Source: Hyphomicrobium sp. (GTDB taxonomy: Bacteria; Pseudomonadota; Alphaproteobacteria; Rhizobiales; Hyphomicrobiaceae). Taken from it: DNA of 64,000 nt. Every line of letters starts with the position of its first letter. The first letter of the stretch is position 1. Made by a program: the position numbers and the translations under genes. The stretch spans positions 124,001 to 188,000 of the forward strand of contig PERI01000002.1 in assembly GCA_002928515.1 (NCBI GenBank). The letters run 5' to 3'. The notes below the pieces were generated by a model. That model searched no databases, had not been told where the DNA came from, and was given only the letters and a program-made list of their open reading frames with translations. Positions 26,627 through 35,639 of the stretch are shown one piece after another.

Positions 26627-26895
26627 GCGTTCGTGCTCCTGTGGCGCACTTGTGACGATGCCACTATTCGACCGCTTTGTGCCAGTGTTGGCTTGGATTT
26701 TGTTCGCCGATGTGACCTCAACTCGTGATGCCAAGCCTCGGATAGATCGACTTTAAGTTTGTGTTGCAGATTCACACCATAGGACAGCTCGAACGGCAAA
26801 CGACCGCTCAACTGGATGCCATTTTCATCCCATACCGTTAAACTCTTGGCGGTCTTGCTGCACGGACGCCGTGCTCAAACATAGGGGAGTTTTTC

Positions 26896-28155
26896 ATGTT
26901 TCGTAGGTTGGTCTTGGTGCTTTGCGCCATTGTGGCCACCGGCGTCTTTGTGACCGCCGAGGCTCGTAAAAGATATCGACACTACGACGGCGATCAGCTG
27001 ATCGTTATATCGGAGCAAGACATCGATCTGGCTCTGGATCGCTACACGATCGACGTCAGCAAGGCCAAGGGTGCCTATAAAGGCATTCGCGTGCGCAATG
27101 CGCAGGGTGAGCTTTTCGATCTGTCACGCGTGCAAATCGTTTACAGCGACGGTTCGGTCCACAATGAGGATCGGCAGATCGACATGTATCGTGGCGAACG
27201 CAGCCGACCGATCAACGAGACGCCCGATCCGCGCTTTATCGATCAAGTGAATATTGTGCAGGAGCCTGGGCGCGGTCGTGGCCGTTTGCAGGTGCTCGGT
27301 ATTCAAGATGCTGAAGGCCGCCGCATGGACCGCAGCGGCGGTGGCGGCAATTATTCAGAACGTCGTCCTGAAACGACGACATCTGGTGACTTGGCCGTTC
27401 GCCCAACAAGCGAAACACCAACGACTGCGACGCCGGGTCAGGCGACCGAGGGCGGTGATGTTCTGTTTGGCGCACAATACGTGGGCTTTGGCGTTGATCG
27501 CGATACGATCCGGGTCGGCAACGAAGTCGGTAAGTTCGACCGCATTCGCTTGCGCATTCTCGACAACGACATCCACATCAACGAACTCAAGGTCGTCTAT
27601 GCTAATGGTGAAGTGGATTCGTTGGCCATCGATGCTGACATTCCGAAAAACTCGCGCACCACATGGATTGATTTGAAGGGTGACCGGTTCATTAAAGAAA
27701 TTCAGATGAGCTATCGGTCGCGACCTAGCTTTAGCGGTCAAGCGCGCATCGAAGTGTTCGGACAATATGCCGATGGTTGGCTTGGACCGAACGGCGAGGG
27801 ACGCAAATACAATCAAGGCTGGGTGTTGCTGGGTGCACAAACCGCAGGCTTCGTCGGCTTCGATAAAGATGTCGTGCCGGTCGGGCGTAACGAAGGTGGG
27901 TTCCGTCGTCTGCGCGTCAACGTGAAAGACCGCGCCATCACGCTCAACGAACTCAAGGTCATCTATCTCGGTGGCACCGAAGAGACGATCCCGGTTCGCA
28001 CCCGCGTCGATGCTGGCGGGAGCTATGGTCCCATCGACCTACGCGGTGAGCGCCGCCAAGGTATCGAGCGGATCGAAGCGAAGTATCGGTCGCGCATCTT
28101 CGACTCGTCGGCCAAGGGTGGCACGGCCATTGTCGAAGTTTGGGCGCAGCACTGA
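26896..28155 (+). CDS. Exported protein with three DUF2541-like beta repeats
   Basis: 419 residues starting with a signal peptide (MFRRLVLVLCAIVATGVFVTAEA). Three repeats of about 100 residues follow. The second (near 190-290) and third (near 310-418) are clearly alike: VLFGAQYVGFGVDRDTIRVG / VLLGAQTAGFVGFDKDVVPV, then INELKVVYANGE / LNELKVIYLGGT, and closing ARIEVFGQY / AIVEVWAQH. The first (near 36-135) is more divergent and is separated by a Gly/Thr/Pro-rich linker. The pattern matches the small DUF2541 proteins of alphaproteobacteria, here triplicated. Function is unknown; periplasmic location is expected. A strong terminator (28182-28209) follows. Confidence 0.75.
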   Translation: MFRRLVLVLCAIVATGVFVTAEARKRYRHYDGDQLIVISEQDIDLALDRYTIDVSKAKGAYKGIRVRNAQGELFDLSRVQIVYSDGSVHNEDRQIDMYRGERSRPINETPDPRFIDQVNIVQEPGRGRGRLQVLGIQDAEGRRMDRSGGGGNYSERRPETTTSGDLAVRPTSETPTTATPGQATEGGDVLFGAQYVGFGVDRDTIRVGNEVGKFDRIRLRILDNDIHINELKVVYANGEVDSLAIDADIPKNSRTTWIDLKGDRFIKEIQMSYRSRPSFSGQARIEVFGQYADGWLGPNGEGRKYNQGWVLLGAQTAGFVGFDKDVVPVGRNEGGFRRLRVNVKDRAITLNELKVIYLGGTEETIPVRTRVDAGGSYGPIDLRGERRQGIERIEAKYRSRIFDSSAKGGTAIVEVWAQH

Positions 28156-28181
28156 TCGTGCTGTCAAACCAACACACAAAT

Positions 28182-28209
28182 GGGTCGCAGTTCGCTGCGG
28201 CCCTTTTTT
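28182..28209 (+). terminator. Rho-independent terminator after the DUF2541-like gene
   Basis: GGGTCGCAG pairs with CTGCGGCCC (nine pairs including one G-U) around a TTCG tetraloop, followed by TTTTTT. It lies 27 bases beyond the stop at 28155. Confidence 0.93.
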
Positions 28210-28381
28210 CTGCGGATTTTGACATTCAGCCGATATGGTGGCGTCGCAGCACCGTAAAACTGGTGAGATAAGTGCGTCTAATGTGGGCATTTGGAAAGTT
28301 TGATCGCGCCACTTACACGAATATGATACCGCCTGTGGCGAGGTTTTACCTGACCTCACACATTTCCGGGGGACTTCGACC

Positions 28382-29506
28382 TTGAATCTCAGTCTGACGC
28401 AGCCGCTCATCGCCGAAGCGCGGTCCGGCTTTGACATTGCGACAGCGCCTGCCGCGCGCACAGCCATTGCTTCTGGCGAAGAAACGCAAAAGCAGCGCGT
28501 GCGACGCCTTGCAGCCCATTGCAATGCATATCGCGGCGCAGTGCCCAAGCTCGCGGTCGGCCAACTCCTATCGACGCTGGTGCCTTTAGCGCTGATCGTC
28601 GCGGCCATGTTTGCCACGGTGCAAACGGCTTACTGGGCGACACTTCTGCTCGCCTTTCCGGCTGCTGGATTGTTGGTGCGTGCTTTCATCATTCAGCACG
28701 ATTGCGGACACGGCTCATTTTTTGCCTCGCGCCCGCTCAATGATTTTGTCGGCCGCTGCATGAGCGTGTTGACGATGGCGCCTTATGGTTTGTGGCGACG
28801 CGAACATGCGCAGCATCATGCGAGTTCTGGCAACCTCGATCGACGCGGGGCTGGCGACATCGATACCTTCACGATTGCCGAATATCAGGCGCTGCCGCGC
28901 CTGGAGAAAATGCGATACCGGCTGTATCGCAATCCGATTTTCTTGTTTGGCTTTGGCGTGCCGTTTTACTTCATGGTGTTGCAACGTCTGCCTTGGTTCC
29001 ACGCTGTCAAGCCGAGTGAAGCTTGGAAGAGCGTGATGGGGTTGAACCTCGGCATTGTCGCCTTCTATGGACCGCTGGTTTATGCGTTCGGTTGGTCGGA
29101 TGTTTTATGGGTGACACTGCCAATCGTACACATTGCATCAGCCGTTGGCGGTTGGCTGTTCTTCATTCAGCATCAGTTTGAAGAAGCGCATTGGGATCAA
29201 GCCGAAAGCTGGGATTTCCAAGTGGCTGCTTTGCTCGGTTCGTCGTTCTACGATTTGCCCAAGGTTTTAAACTGGTTCACAGGCAACATCGGGTTGCACC
29301 ACATTCATCATCTCAACAGCATGATTCCAAACTACCGGTTGCAGAGTTGCCTTGAGGCAAGCCCGGAATTAAAGGCCATCAACCGTTTGACGTTGGCCGA
29401 CAGTTTGAAATGCGCAAGCTTGAAACTTTGGGATGAGCAAGCACGCCGCATGATCCGGTTCGACGAATTGCCGGCCGCATTGGCTGCTCGTACGGCGGCG
29501 AACTAG
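28382..29506 (+). CDS. Fatty acid desaturase
   Basis: Inner-membrane di-iron enzyme that introduces a double bond into fatty acyl lipids. The 374 residues contain the three histidine boxes: HDCGH (IIQHDCGHGSF, near 105), HAQHH (RREHAQHHASSG, near 141) and HHIHH (NIGLHHIHHLNS, near 310). Hydrophobic helix pairs lie around them. The layout resembles the delta-12/omega-3 DesA group. The start codon is TTG at 28382 with GGGGGA 8 bases before it; no ATG lies in frame upstream within reach, and the next inside would cut into the first helix. It has its own terminator on each side, so it is probably monocistronic. Confidence 0.93.
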   Translation: MNLSLTQPLIAEARSGFDIATAPAARTAIASGEETQKQRVRRLAAHCNAYRGAVPKLAVGQLLSTLVPLALIVAAMFATVQTAYWATLLLAFPAAGLLVRAFIIQHDCGHGSFFASRPLNDFVGRCMSVLTMAPYGLWRREHAQHHASSGNLDRRGAGDIDTFTIAEYQALPRLEKMRYRLYRNPIFLFGFGVPFYFMVLQRLPWFHAVKPSEAWKSVMGLNLGIVAFYGPLVYAFGWSDVLWVTLPIVHIASAVGGWLFFIQHQFEEAHWDQAESWDFQVAALLGSSFYDLPKVLNWFTGNIGLHHIHHLNSMIPNYRLQSCLEASPELKAINRLTLADSLKCASLKLWDEQARRMIRFDELPAALAARTAAN

Positions 29507-29531
29507 ATCTGTCTCAATATTACGGAATTTG

Positions 29532-29559
29532 GGGGCGCGGCATTGCTAGCGCCCCTTTT
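29532..29559 (+). terminator. Rho-independent terminator after the desaturase gene
   Basis: GGGGCGC pairs with GCGCCCC around a 10-base loop and is followed by TTTT and a T-rich stretch. It lies 25 bases beyond the desaturase stop. Confidence 0.85.
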
Positions 29560-29629
29560 CATTTTAACATGAGACCTCTAAGTCAATTTCGTTCGACATC
29601 CGCAAGACTCTAACTTTGAAGGCCGCGTT

Positions 29630-30544
29630 ATGGATCGACCTGACGCTTTGAGTGCCGCCGATGAGTTGCTGACGATCCGCGACTGGTTGCGCTATGGTGT
29701 CAGCGCTTTCAACGACGCCAAGCTCGTGTTCGGTCACGGCACGGATAACGCGCTCGACGAAGCTGCTTTTCTTATTCTCTCTGCGCTGCATCTGCCCATA
29801 GATACGCTCGATCCGTGGCTCGATTGCCGTCTCGCGCAATCTGAGCGCGTGCGCGTCAGAGACTTGATAGCGGCTCGGATCGCTACGCGAAAGCCCGCAG
29901 CTTACTTGACGCAGACCGCATATATTCAGGGTCGGAAATTTTATGTCGATGAGCGGGTGATCGTGCCGCGATCGTTCATCGGTGAACTGATCTGTCAGGA
30001 CAGCCTTGCTGCGGTCGTAACTGATGCAGATGCGATTTCGTCGGTGCTCGATCTGTGCACGGGGTCTGGGTGCCTAGCCATTCTTGCCGCCGAGGCTTTT
30101 CCCAACGCGTCGGTCGATGCCTCAGATATTTCGAGCGATGCATTGGCCGTCGCCCGACGCAATGTGGATGATTACGATTTGGCCGCGCGGGTGCAATTGA
30201 TTCAGTCCGACCTATTTTCGATGCTGCCGACGCGGCGCTATGATCTCATTATTTCCAATCCGCCCTACGTCACCGAGGCATCGGTTGCGACATTCGCGGC
30301 TGAATATCAATCCGAACCGCTGCTCGCGCATCTTGGAGGGCCTGACGGGCTCGACCTCGTGCGTGTGATATTGAAACACGCGCGCGACTATTTGGCCCCG
30401 AACGGCATTCTTGTCATTGAAATCGGTGCTGGGCGCGACGCGTTGGAGGCCGCATATCCCAGCTTGCCATTTATCTGGCTCGATACCGAAACCAGTGAGG
30501 GCGAAGTGTTTGCCCTCACTGCTGAAGATCTTGCCGCCAGCTAG
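29630..30544 (+). CDS. prmB: Ribosomal protein L3 N5-glutamine methyltransferase
   Basis: Transfers a methyl group from S-adenosylmethionine to a glutamine of ribosomal protein L3. 304 residues. The N-terminal helical part (LTIRDWLRYGVSAFNDAKLVFGHGTDNALDEA) is specific to PrmB rather than PrmC. The Rossmann core has LDLCTGSGCLAI and DASDISSDAL, and the catalytic NPPY is in LIISNPPYVTEAS. It converges on ppc with only 6 bases between the stops and no terminator visible there. PrmC is the alternative family, disfavoured by the N-terminus and by PRSFIGELI. Confidence 0.93.
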   Translation: MDRPDALSAADELLTIRDWLRYGVSAFNDAKLVFGHGTDNALDEAAFLILSALHLPIDTLDPWLDCRLAQSERVRVRDLIAARIATRKPAAYLTQTAYIQGRKFYVDERVIVPRSFIGELICQDSLAAVVTDADAISSVLDLCTGSGCLAILAAEAFPNASVDASDISSDALAVARRNVDDYDLAARVQLIQSDLFSMLPTRRYDLIISNPPYVTEASVATFAAEYQSEPLLAHLGGPDGLDLVRVILKHARDYLAPNGILVIEIGAGRDALEAAYPSLPFIWLDTETSEGEVFALTAEDLAAS

Positions 30545-30550
30545 GCCGCG

Positions 30551-33400
30551 TTAGCCGAATGCACCGAAGTGGTGAGATATACCGGTGCCGATTTCGCGAA
30601 CGAATTCGTACGATGTTTCCATCGGCTCCAGGATTTCGTTTTCCAATCGGCCGTAATCGTCGATGCCGCGCGGACGGTAGCTTGCTTGTTCATCGATGCC
30701 ATCAGCTGTCGATTTCGCGACATGCGGGAATGCCTTGCGCATGATGCCGACGACTTCTGGTATATCGAGACCCAAGGCCATGTCGAGCACTTGGCCGTGA
30801 GATAATCCGTCTTGCGGTGTAAAGCGTGGCAACTGAGCCGCCAGAATGAAAATGCGCATAATCAGTGCGAGACGAATGGCCTGGAGCAAGTCGAGTTCCA
30901 AGCGATTTTCGTCAGGTATTTTACCGCCTTCAAGCTGCTGATCTTCGAGGATGGCGTGCAGATCAATCGCATCCAAGCGCAAATGATGCACGAGTTCGTT
31001 GATCGCGCCTTGGCGATCGTCCGGCAGCAGATGCGTTGCCAATGTGCGGAACGCGGCTTGCAGCGCTGGTTCGCGTCCCCAGGAGGCGCGAGACGCCCAG
31101 AAGCCTGCATCGAATACGGAAGCATTGGCTCCCATGGCGTTCAAGCTCGACAGCGTTTTGCCGTGCGCAATCATGCTGAGAAGCGTGCGCAGGCGCTTTG
31201 AGCCACGCGCCAATTTGGCAAAGCGCTCGCGGTCGTTGCCGACTGCCGTGCCAAGTCCAGCGACGACGTTTGCCACATAGCCGAACTGTTGCAGGATTGC
31301 GTTATTGGGAATGGCGCGCATGCGCGCGGGATTGCCGCGATCAGAGGCATGATCGCCCTGACGCTTCACCGGACGCGAGCCGGTTTTAAACAACAGGTTC
31401 GGACCGAACGCACCCAGGACTGCGCGATAGCCGTCGTGCGCAAACAACGATTGTTGGAAGGCGCGCAAACGCAGGAAGAAATCGAGACTGAGATTTTGTT
31501 CTGCATAGAATGGATCGGCGTCTGCGGCCGGCACTTCACCATCCATGATAATGGTGGCGAGGGCGCGTGTGGTTAGTGCGCGATTGCCGAAAAACAGATA
31601 GCCGTCGCCACCCTGGAAACTGGTTTCGTGTTTTACGGTGAGCTTATTGTCGGCGAAGCGACGGCGTGCTTCGTCGGAGAACACGTAGTGCAACCGAGTT
31701 GGCAGGTCGCCAGGATGGGCGCCGCGCCCCATCGATTCACCGTGGGTCGAGAACAGTAGCGTTTCGACGCCAGGAAGTTTGGACGCGTGTACCAGTGCTG
31801 CGATATCGTGATAATAGCGCTCGATGGCCAGCGTTGCCGAAATCTGGCCGATAAAGCGACCGGCATCTGAGAAGCCAGTTTGCAGGGAAATACGCTTGCG
31901 ACCCAGAACGTATTCGCGATAGGCGTTTTCTTCGAGAAGGCGGCCGATGATACGCGAGCCGTTTTCGAGACCCGATGGCGTTTCGAAGAGCGGCGAGATA
32001 TCGGTGATGTGTTCGACGCCAAAGAGTTTGGCAAAGAACACCGCGATCAACACCGTAGCCGGGCTTTCGCATTCGGCGATGAGGAAACGGATCGGGGTTT
32101 CTTTATCGATATGCTTGTGAATCTGCGCCGTTAGCGCGAACTGACGTATTGCCGTTGCCGTCTCCAGATCGAGCGTCGCAAAGTTGACCGTCTCACGCGG
32201 ACAGTTCTCGATCATTTCGACGATGCGCGCGAGCGATTGGCTTTCAGACAAATCGCGCGTCCATGGCTCGTGCACATAAGCGCGGAACGCATTGTTGAGC
32301 TGTAGCGCGTTGATGCGCAGATGAATGTGGGCGGTGCCCAGACCGGTAGCATCGACGAGCCCGGCCAACGCTGCAATAGCGCGTTTCATTTGCGGTGCTT
32401 GAACGACGTCGATCAGATTTGCGAACAACGTCATCAAGGGTTCGACCGATGACAAATTGTAGCCATCGGTTTTGGTGATGACATTGGCGGCTTTGGCGAG
32501 GTGAGCCGGTTCGTTGCCGATGCCTTCGAGCGCTTTGATTTGCTCATCTACGGCGGCGATGGCGAGATCGAGTTTGCCCGTGATCTGGCGCGCGACGCGT
32601 TGGGCCGCGTCACCTTCACCGAGCTTATGCTTGAGGATGACGAAACGCTCGCGAATGTCATTGAGTGCAGCGCGCTTTTCCATCAGTCGGACTTGGAACG
32701 AGAAGGTCCAGGCGATGTCGGTGCGGCCGTCGAGGTCGTAACCGATCCACGAGGCGAAGGTCGTCATCTTCGGGCGAACTTTATAGGCGGCGTCGCCGTA
32801 TGTGCGCGAGGCCACGCTGTAGAAACCGTGCAATAATTCTTCATAGGCATTGCGCAGATTGCCGATCGCGTCTTGCGCACACTTGTGCTCGTACTGAAGG
32901 CTCATGGTCGCTTCAGGGCGATGCGCGATACCAATCGTCGAGTCTGCGGACGGATTTTCGCTCACTGCGATTTCTAGCATGCGCTTATAGAGCGCGTCGG
33001 ACAGGCCAAATGTTGGATGCGCCGTCAACACGATGCCCGTGCGCGCGCGTGCCCAGCGGTCGGCGAAAGCTTGGATATCTTTGCCGCTTTCGGATGCAGT
33101 TTTTTCAATGTAGGCGGTGAAATCGTTGAGCGTCGTTGCCTGATCGACGTAGCCGATTTTCTGGCGCAACTGACGTGCACGGCGCACGCACGAGCGGTCC
33201 ATCAAACGCCAGGCTAGGCCTTTCAATTCGTCGAAGGAGATGTCGCCTGATTCTAAGCGACGCGACATATCGAAGGCAACGTTCAAAATGGGATTGAGCG
33301 ATGGGTTGTCAGGAATTTGCGCACGCATGCGCTTCAATTCATTGCGCAGCTCAATTTCGTCGAGCTTGCCCGACCGCGCCGCTCCCGCTTTGTCCTGCAT
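30551..33400 (-). CDS. ppc: Phosphoenolpyruvate carboxylase, divergent
   Basis: Carboxylates phosphoenolpyruvate to oxaloacetate; in the serine cycle this is the CO2-fixing step. About 949 residues from the ATG at 33400, which has GGAGG 9 bases upstream (a GTG at 33418 lies over that site). The PEPC histidine motif appears as VLTAHPTFG instead of VLTAHPTEA. The arginine-glycine loop reads STHGESMGRGAHPG in place of FHGRGGTVGRGG, and GYSDSGKDAG appears as TGFSDAGRFIG. So it belongs to a distant PEPC branch. It ends the mcl-mtkA-mtkB-ppc run, which strongly supports the call. The 94-base gap to mtkB leaves room for a site. Confidence 0.88.
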   Translation of the reverse strand: MQDKAGAARSGKLDEIELRNELKRMRAQIPDNPSLNPILNVAFDMSRRLESGDISFDELKGLAWRLMDRSCVRRARQLRQKIGYVDQATTLNDFTAYIEKTASESGKDIQAFADRWARARTGIVLTAHPTFGLSDALYKRMLEIAVSENPSADSTIGIAHRPEATMSLQYEHKCAQDAIGNLRNAYEELLHGFYSVASRTYGDAAYKVRPKMTTFASWIGYDLDGRTDIAWTFSFQVRLMEKRAALNDIRERFVILKHKLGEGDAAQRVARQITGKLDLAIAAVDEQIKALEGIGNEPAHLAKAANVITKTDGYNLSSVEPLMTLFANLIDVVQAPQMKRAIAALAGLVDATGLGTAHIHLRINALQLNNAFRAYVHEPWTRDLSESQSLARIVEMIENCPRETVNFATLDLETATAIRQFALTAQIHKHIDKETPIRFLIAECESPATVLIAVFFAKLFGVEHITDISPLFETPSGLENGSRIIGRLLEENAYREYVLGRKRISLQTGFSDAGRFIGQISATLAIERYYHDIAALVHASKLPGVETLLFSTHGESMGRGAHPGDLPTRLHYVFSDEARRRFADNKLTVKHETSFQGGDGYLFFGNRALTTRALATIIMDGEVPAADADPFYAEQNLSLDFFLRLRAFQQSLFAHDGYRAVLGAFGPNLLFKTGSRPVKRQGDHASDRGNPARMRAIPNNAILQQFGYVANVVAGLGTAVGNDRERFAKLARGSKRLRTLLSMIAHGKTLSSLNAMGANASVFDAGFWASRASWGREPALQAAFRTLATHLLPDDRQGAINELVHHLRLDAIDLHAILEDQQLEGGKIPDENRLELDLLQAIRLALIMRIFILAAQLPRFTPQDGLSHGQVLDMALGLDIPEVVGIMRKAFPHVAKSTADGIDEQASYRPRGIDDYGRLENEILEPMETSYEFVREIGTGISHHFGAFG

Positions 33401-33512
33401 GCCCCGTATCCTCCGCACAATTTTGATTTTTTTTAGTGTGCCTTGCGCGCTCGCACAAATCCACAGTGGTGTTGACCGGGCCGCGTTATGGCCCGGTCAC
33501 AATGAGTTTTGC

Positions 33513-34412
33513 TTATGCGACCTTTTTCATCTTGCTTAGAACACTGGCAACCGTCGATCCCATTTCGGATGGCGTTGGTGCAATGGTCACGCCGCAGTCT
33601 TTGAGCAGGACAACCTTCTCGGCAGCCGACTCACCGAACGCCGAAACGATGGCGCCTGCGTGACCCATCTTGCGGCCTTTGGGTGCCGATAGACCGGCAA
33701 TGTAGGCGACAACAGGCTTTTTCATATTCTGTTGTGCCCACAGACCAGCTTCAGCTTCCTGCGGCCCGCCGATTTCGCCAATCATGAGAACGGCATCGGT
33801 GTCAGGATCGTTCTCGAAGTGCTCGAGAACGTCGCGATGAGACGAACCGTTGATCGGATCGCCGCCAATGCCCACCGATGTCGAAATGCCGATGCCGAGC
33901 TCCTTGAGCTGCTCTGCCGCTTCATAGCCGAGCGTGCCAGAGCGACCGACGATGCCGACGCGACCGGGCAAGTAAATGTGGCCCGGCATAATGCCAAGCA
34001 TCGCTTTACCTGGCGAGATCGTGCCTGCGCAGTTGGGTCCCGTGAGGATCATGCGCTGCTCTTTCTTGTAGCGGCGCATATAACGCTTTACGCGGATCAT
34101 ATCCTGGGTCGGAATACCGTCCGTGATGCAGACGCAGTATTTGATGCCTGCGTCAGCAGCTTCCATGATGGCGTCTGCCGCAAACGGCGGCGGCACGAAC
34201 ACGATGGAGGCTTCCGCGCCGGTCTCATCGACGGCGCCTTTGACGGTATTAAAAACGGGACGGCCGAGATGGGCTGTGCCGCCTTTACCAGGTGTTACGC
34301 CGCCGACGACGTTCGAGCCGTAGTCGATCATTTCTTGTGCGTGGAATGTGCCGATACGTCCGGTAAAGCCCTGGATCAGGATCGGCGTCTTTTCGTTGAT
34401 AAAAATAGCCAT
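33513..34412 (-). CDS. mtkB: Malate-CoA ligase (malate thiokinase), beta subunit
   Basis: SucD-like subunit of the enzyme that makes malyl-CoA from malate, CoA and ATP. 299 residues: the CoA-binding part GFTGRIGTFHAQEMIDYGSNVVGGVTPGKGG, the GPNCAGTISPGKAMLGIMPGHIY block and GRSGTLGYEAAEQLKELGIGISTSVGIGGDPINGSSHRDVL with the phospho-histidine. By sequence alone it could be succinyl-CoA synthetase. The neighbours malyl-CoA lyase, serine-glyoxylate aminotransferase and ppc decide for malate thiokinase, as in the methylotroph serine-cycle cluster. It starts 17 bases after mtkA. Confidence 0.93.
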   Translation of the reverse strand: MAIFINEKTPILIQGFTGRIGTFHAQEMIDYGSNVVGGVTPGKGGTAHLGRPVFNTVKGAVDETGAEASIVFVPPPFAADAIMEAADAGIKYCVCITDGIPTQDMIRVKRYMRRYKKEQRMILTGPNCAGTISPGKAMLGIMPGHIYLPGRVGIVGRSGTLGYEAAEQLKELGIGISTSVGIGGDPINGSSHRDVLEHFENDPDTDAVLMIGEIGGPQEAEAGLWAQQNMKKPVVAYIAGLSAPKGRKMGHAGAIVSAFGESAAEKVVLLKDCGVTIAPTPSEMGSTVASVLSKMKKVA

Positions 34413-34429
34413 GTTGTGCGTGCTCCCAA

Positions 34430-35596
34430 TTAGGCGGCTTTTTTAGCGGCCGCGACGGCTTTTTTCGCCGCTTCGGCGAGCGTGTCGGCGCTGATCAGTG
34501 TCAGACCGCTTTGCTCGATGATCTTGCGACCTTCTTCGACGTTGGTGCCTGCCAAGCGCACCACAACCGGCATCGTAATGTTGAGTTCCTTGATGGCATC
34601 GACGACGCCTTTGGCAACCCAATCGCAGCGGTTGATGCCGGCGAACACGTTAACCAAAATGGCCTTCACGTTTTTATCGCGCAACACCACTTTGAACGAT
34701 TTCGTCACGCGCTCCGGCGAAGCGCCGCCGCCGATATCGAGGAAGTTGGCAGGCTCACCGCCGGCCAGCTTGATCATATCGAGAGTTGCCATCGCAAGAC
34801 CGGCACCGTTGACAACACAACCGATGTCACCATCGAGGCCAACGTAAGCGAGGCCACGATCCGAGGCATAAGTTTCGCGCGGATCTTCCTGGCTCTTGTC
34901 GCGCAACTCCGCAATGTGCGGGCGACGGAACAGGGCGTTTTCGTCAAACGACATTTTGGCGTCGAGAGCCAAAACCTGCTTTTCTTTGGTGATCACGAGC
35001 GGGTTGATTTCCAACATGATGGCGTCGAGATCGCGGAAGCCGCGATAGCAACCCATGATGGCTGGCACCAACTTGTTGACGATCTCGGGATCGACGCCGA
35101 GACCAAAGGCGATTTCGCGCGCTTGGAACTGCTGCATCCCAACGGCCGGGTCAACGCTGACGCGGATGATGGTGTCGGGCTGCGAGGCTGAGATTTCCTC
35201 GATGTCCATACCGCCTGCGGCTGAAGCCACAACCATGATGCGTTCGGCAGCACGGTCCATCACGAAGCCGAGATACAGCTCCTTGTCGATGTTCGTTGCT
35301 TCTTCGATATACAAACGCGAGACGAGCTTACCGGCTGGGCCGGTTTGCGTCGTCACGAGTTTGCGGCCGAGCATGCTTTCGGCAGCAGCTTCGATTTCGC
35401 TTTCGTTCTTGCAGACCTTGATGCCGCCCGCCTTGCCGCGCGCACCCGAATGGATCTGCGCCTTCACAACAACAGCACCACCCAACTCGCTGGCGCGATA
35501 CGTCGCCTGCTCGGGGCTGTAGGCGAGACCGCCGCGCGGGATCGGTACGCCGAACTTCGCCAGAAGTTCTTTTGCTTGATACTCGTGAATGTCCAT
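34430..35596 (-). CDS. mtkA: Malate-CoA ligase (malate thiokinase), alpha subunit
   Basis: SucC-like ATP-grasp subunit, 388 residues. Visible are [45 protein letters not shown], the ATP-binding [24 protein letters not shown] and [24 protein letters not shown]. It forms a heterodimer pair with mtkB and produces malyl-CoA for the lyase encoded just upstream, 43 bases away. GGAGGA stands before the start. The C-terminus is Ala/Lys-rich. Succinate-CoA ligase is the sequence alternative; a separate sucCD elsewhere in the genome would confirm the call. Confidence 0.93.
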   Translation of the reverse strand: MDIHEYQAKELLAKFGVPIPRGGLAYSPEQATYRASELGGAVVVKAQIHSGARGKAGGIKVCKNESEIEAAAESMLGRKLVTTQTGPAGKLVSRLYIEEATNIDKELYLGFVMDRAAERIMVVASAAGGMDIEEISASQPDTIIRVSVDPAVGMQQFQAREIAFGLGVDPEIVNKLVPAIMGCYRGFRDLDAIMLEINPLVITKEKQVLALDAKMSFDENALFRRPHIAELRDKSQEDPRETYASDRGLAYVGLDGDIGCVVNGAGLAMATLDMIKLAGGEPANFLDIGGGASPERVTKSFKVVLRDKNVKAILVNVFAGINRCDWVAKGVVDAIKELNITMPVVVRLAGTNVEEGRKIIEQSGLTLISADTLAEAAKKAVAAAKKAA

Positions 35597-35639
35597 ATCT
35601 TGAACCTCCTCCTTGGGATGGTTTTTCCGCTTCTAGCGA

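Noticed and set aside
28160-28381. Extra small gene between the DUF2541-like and desaturase genes
   Set aside because: The space is taken by a strong terminator and the desaturase leader; the frames there have no ribosome site.
33513-35596. Succinyl-CoA synthetase (sucCD) as the identity of the two subunits
   Set aside because: Possible by sequence alone, but the neighbours mclA, sgaA and ppc fit malate thiokinase, and no citric acid cycle gene is adjacent.
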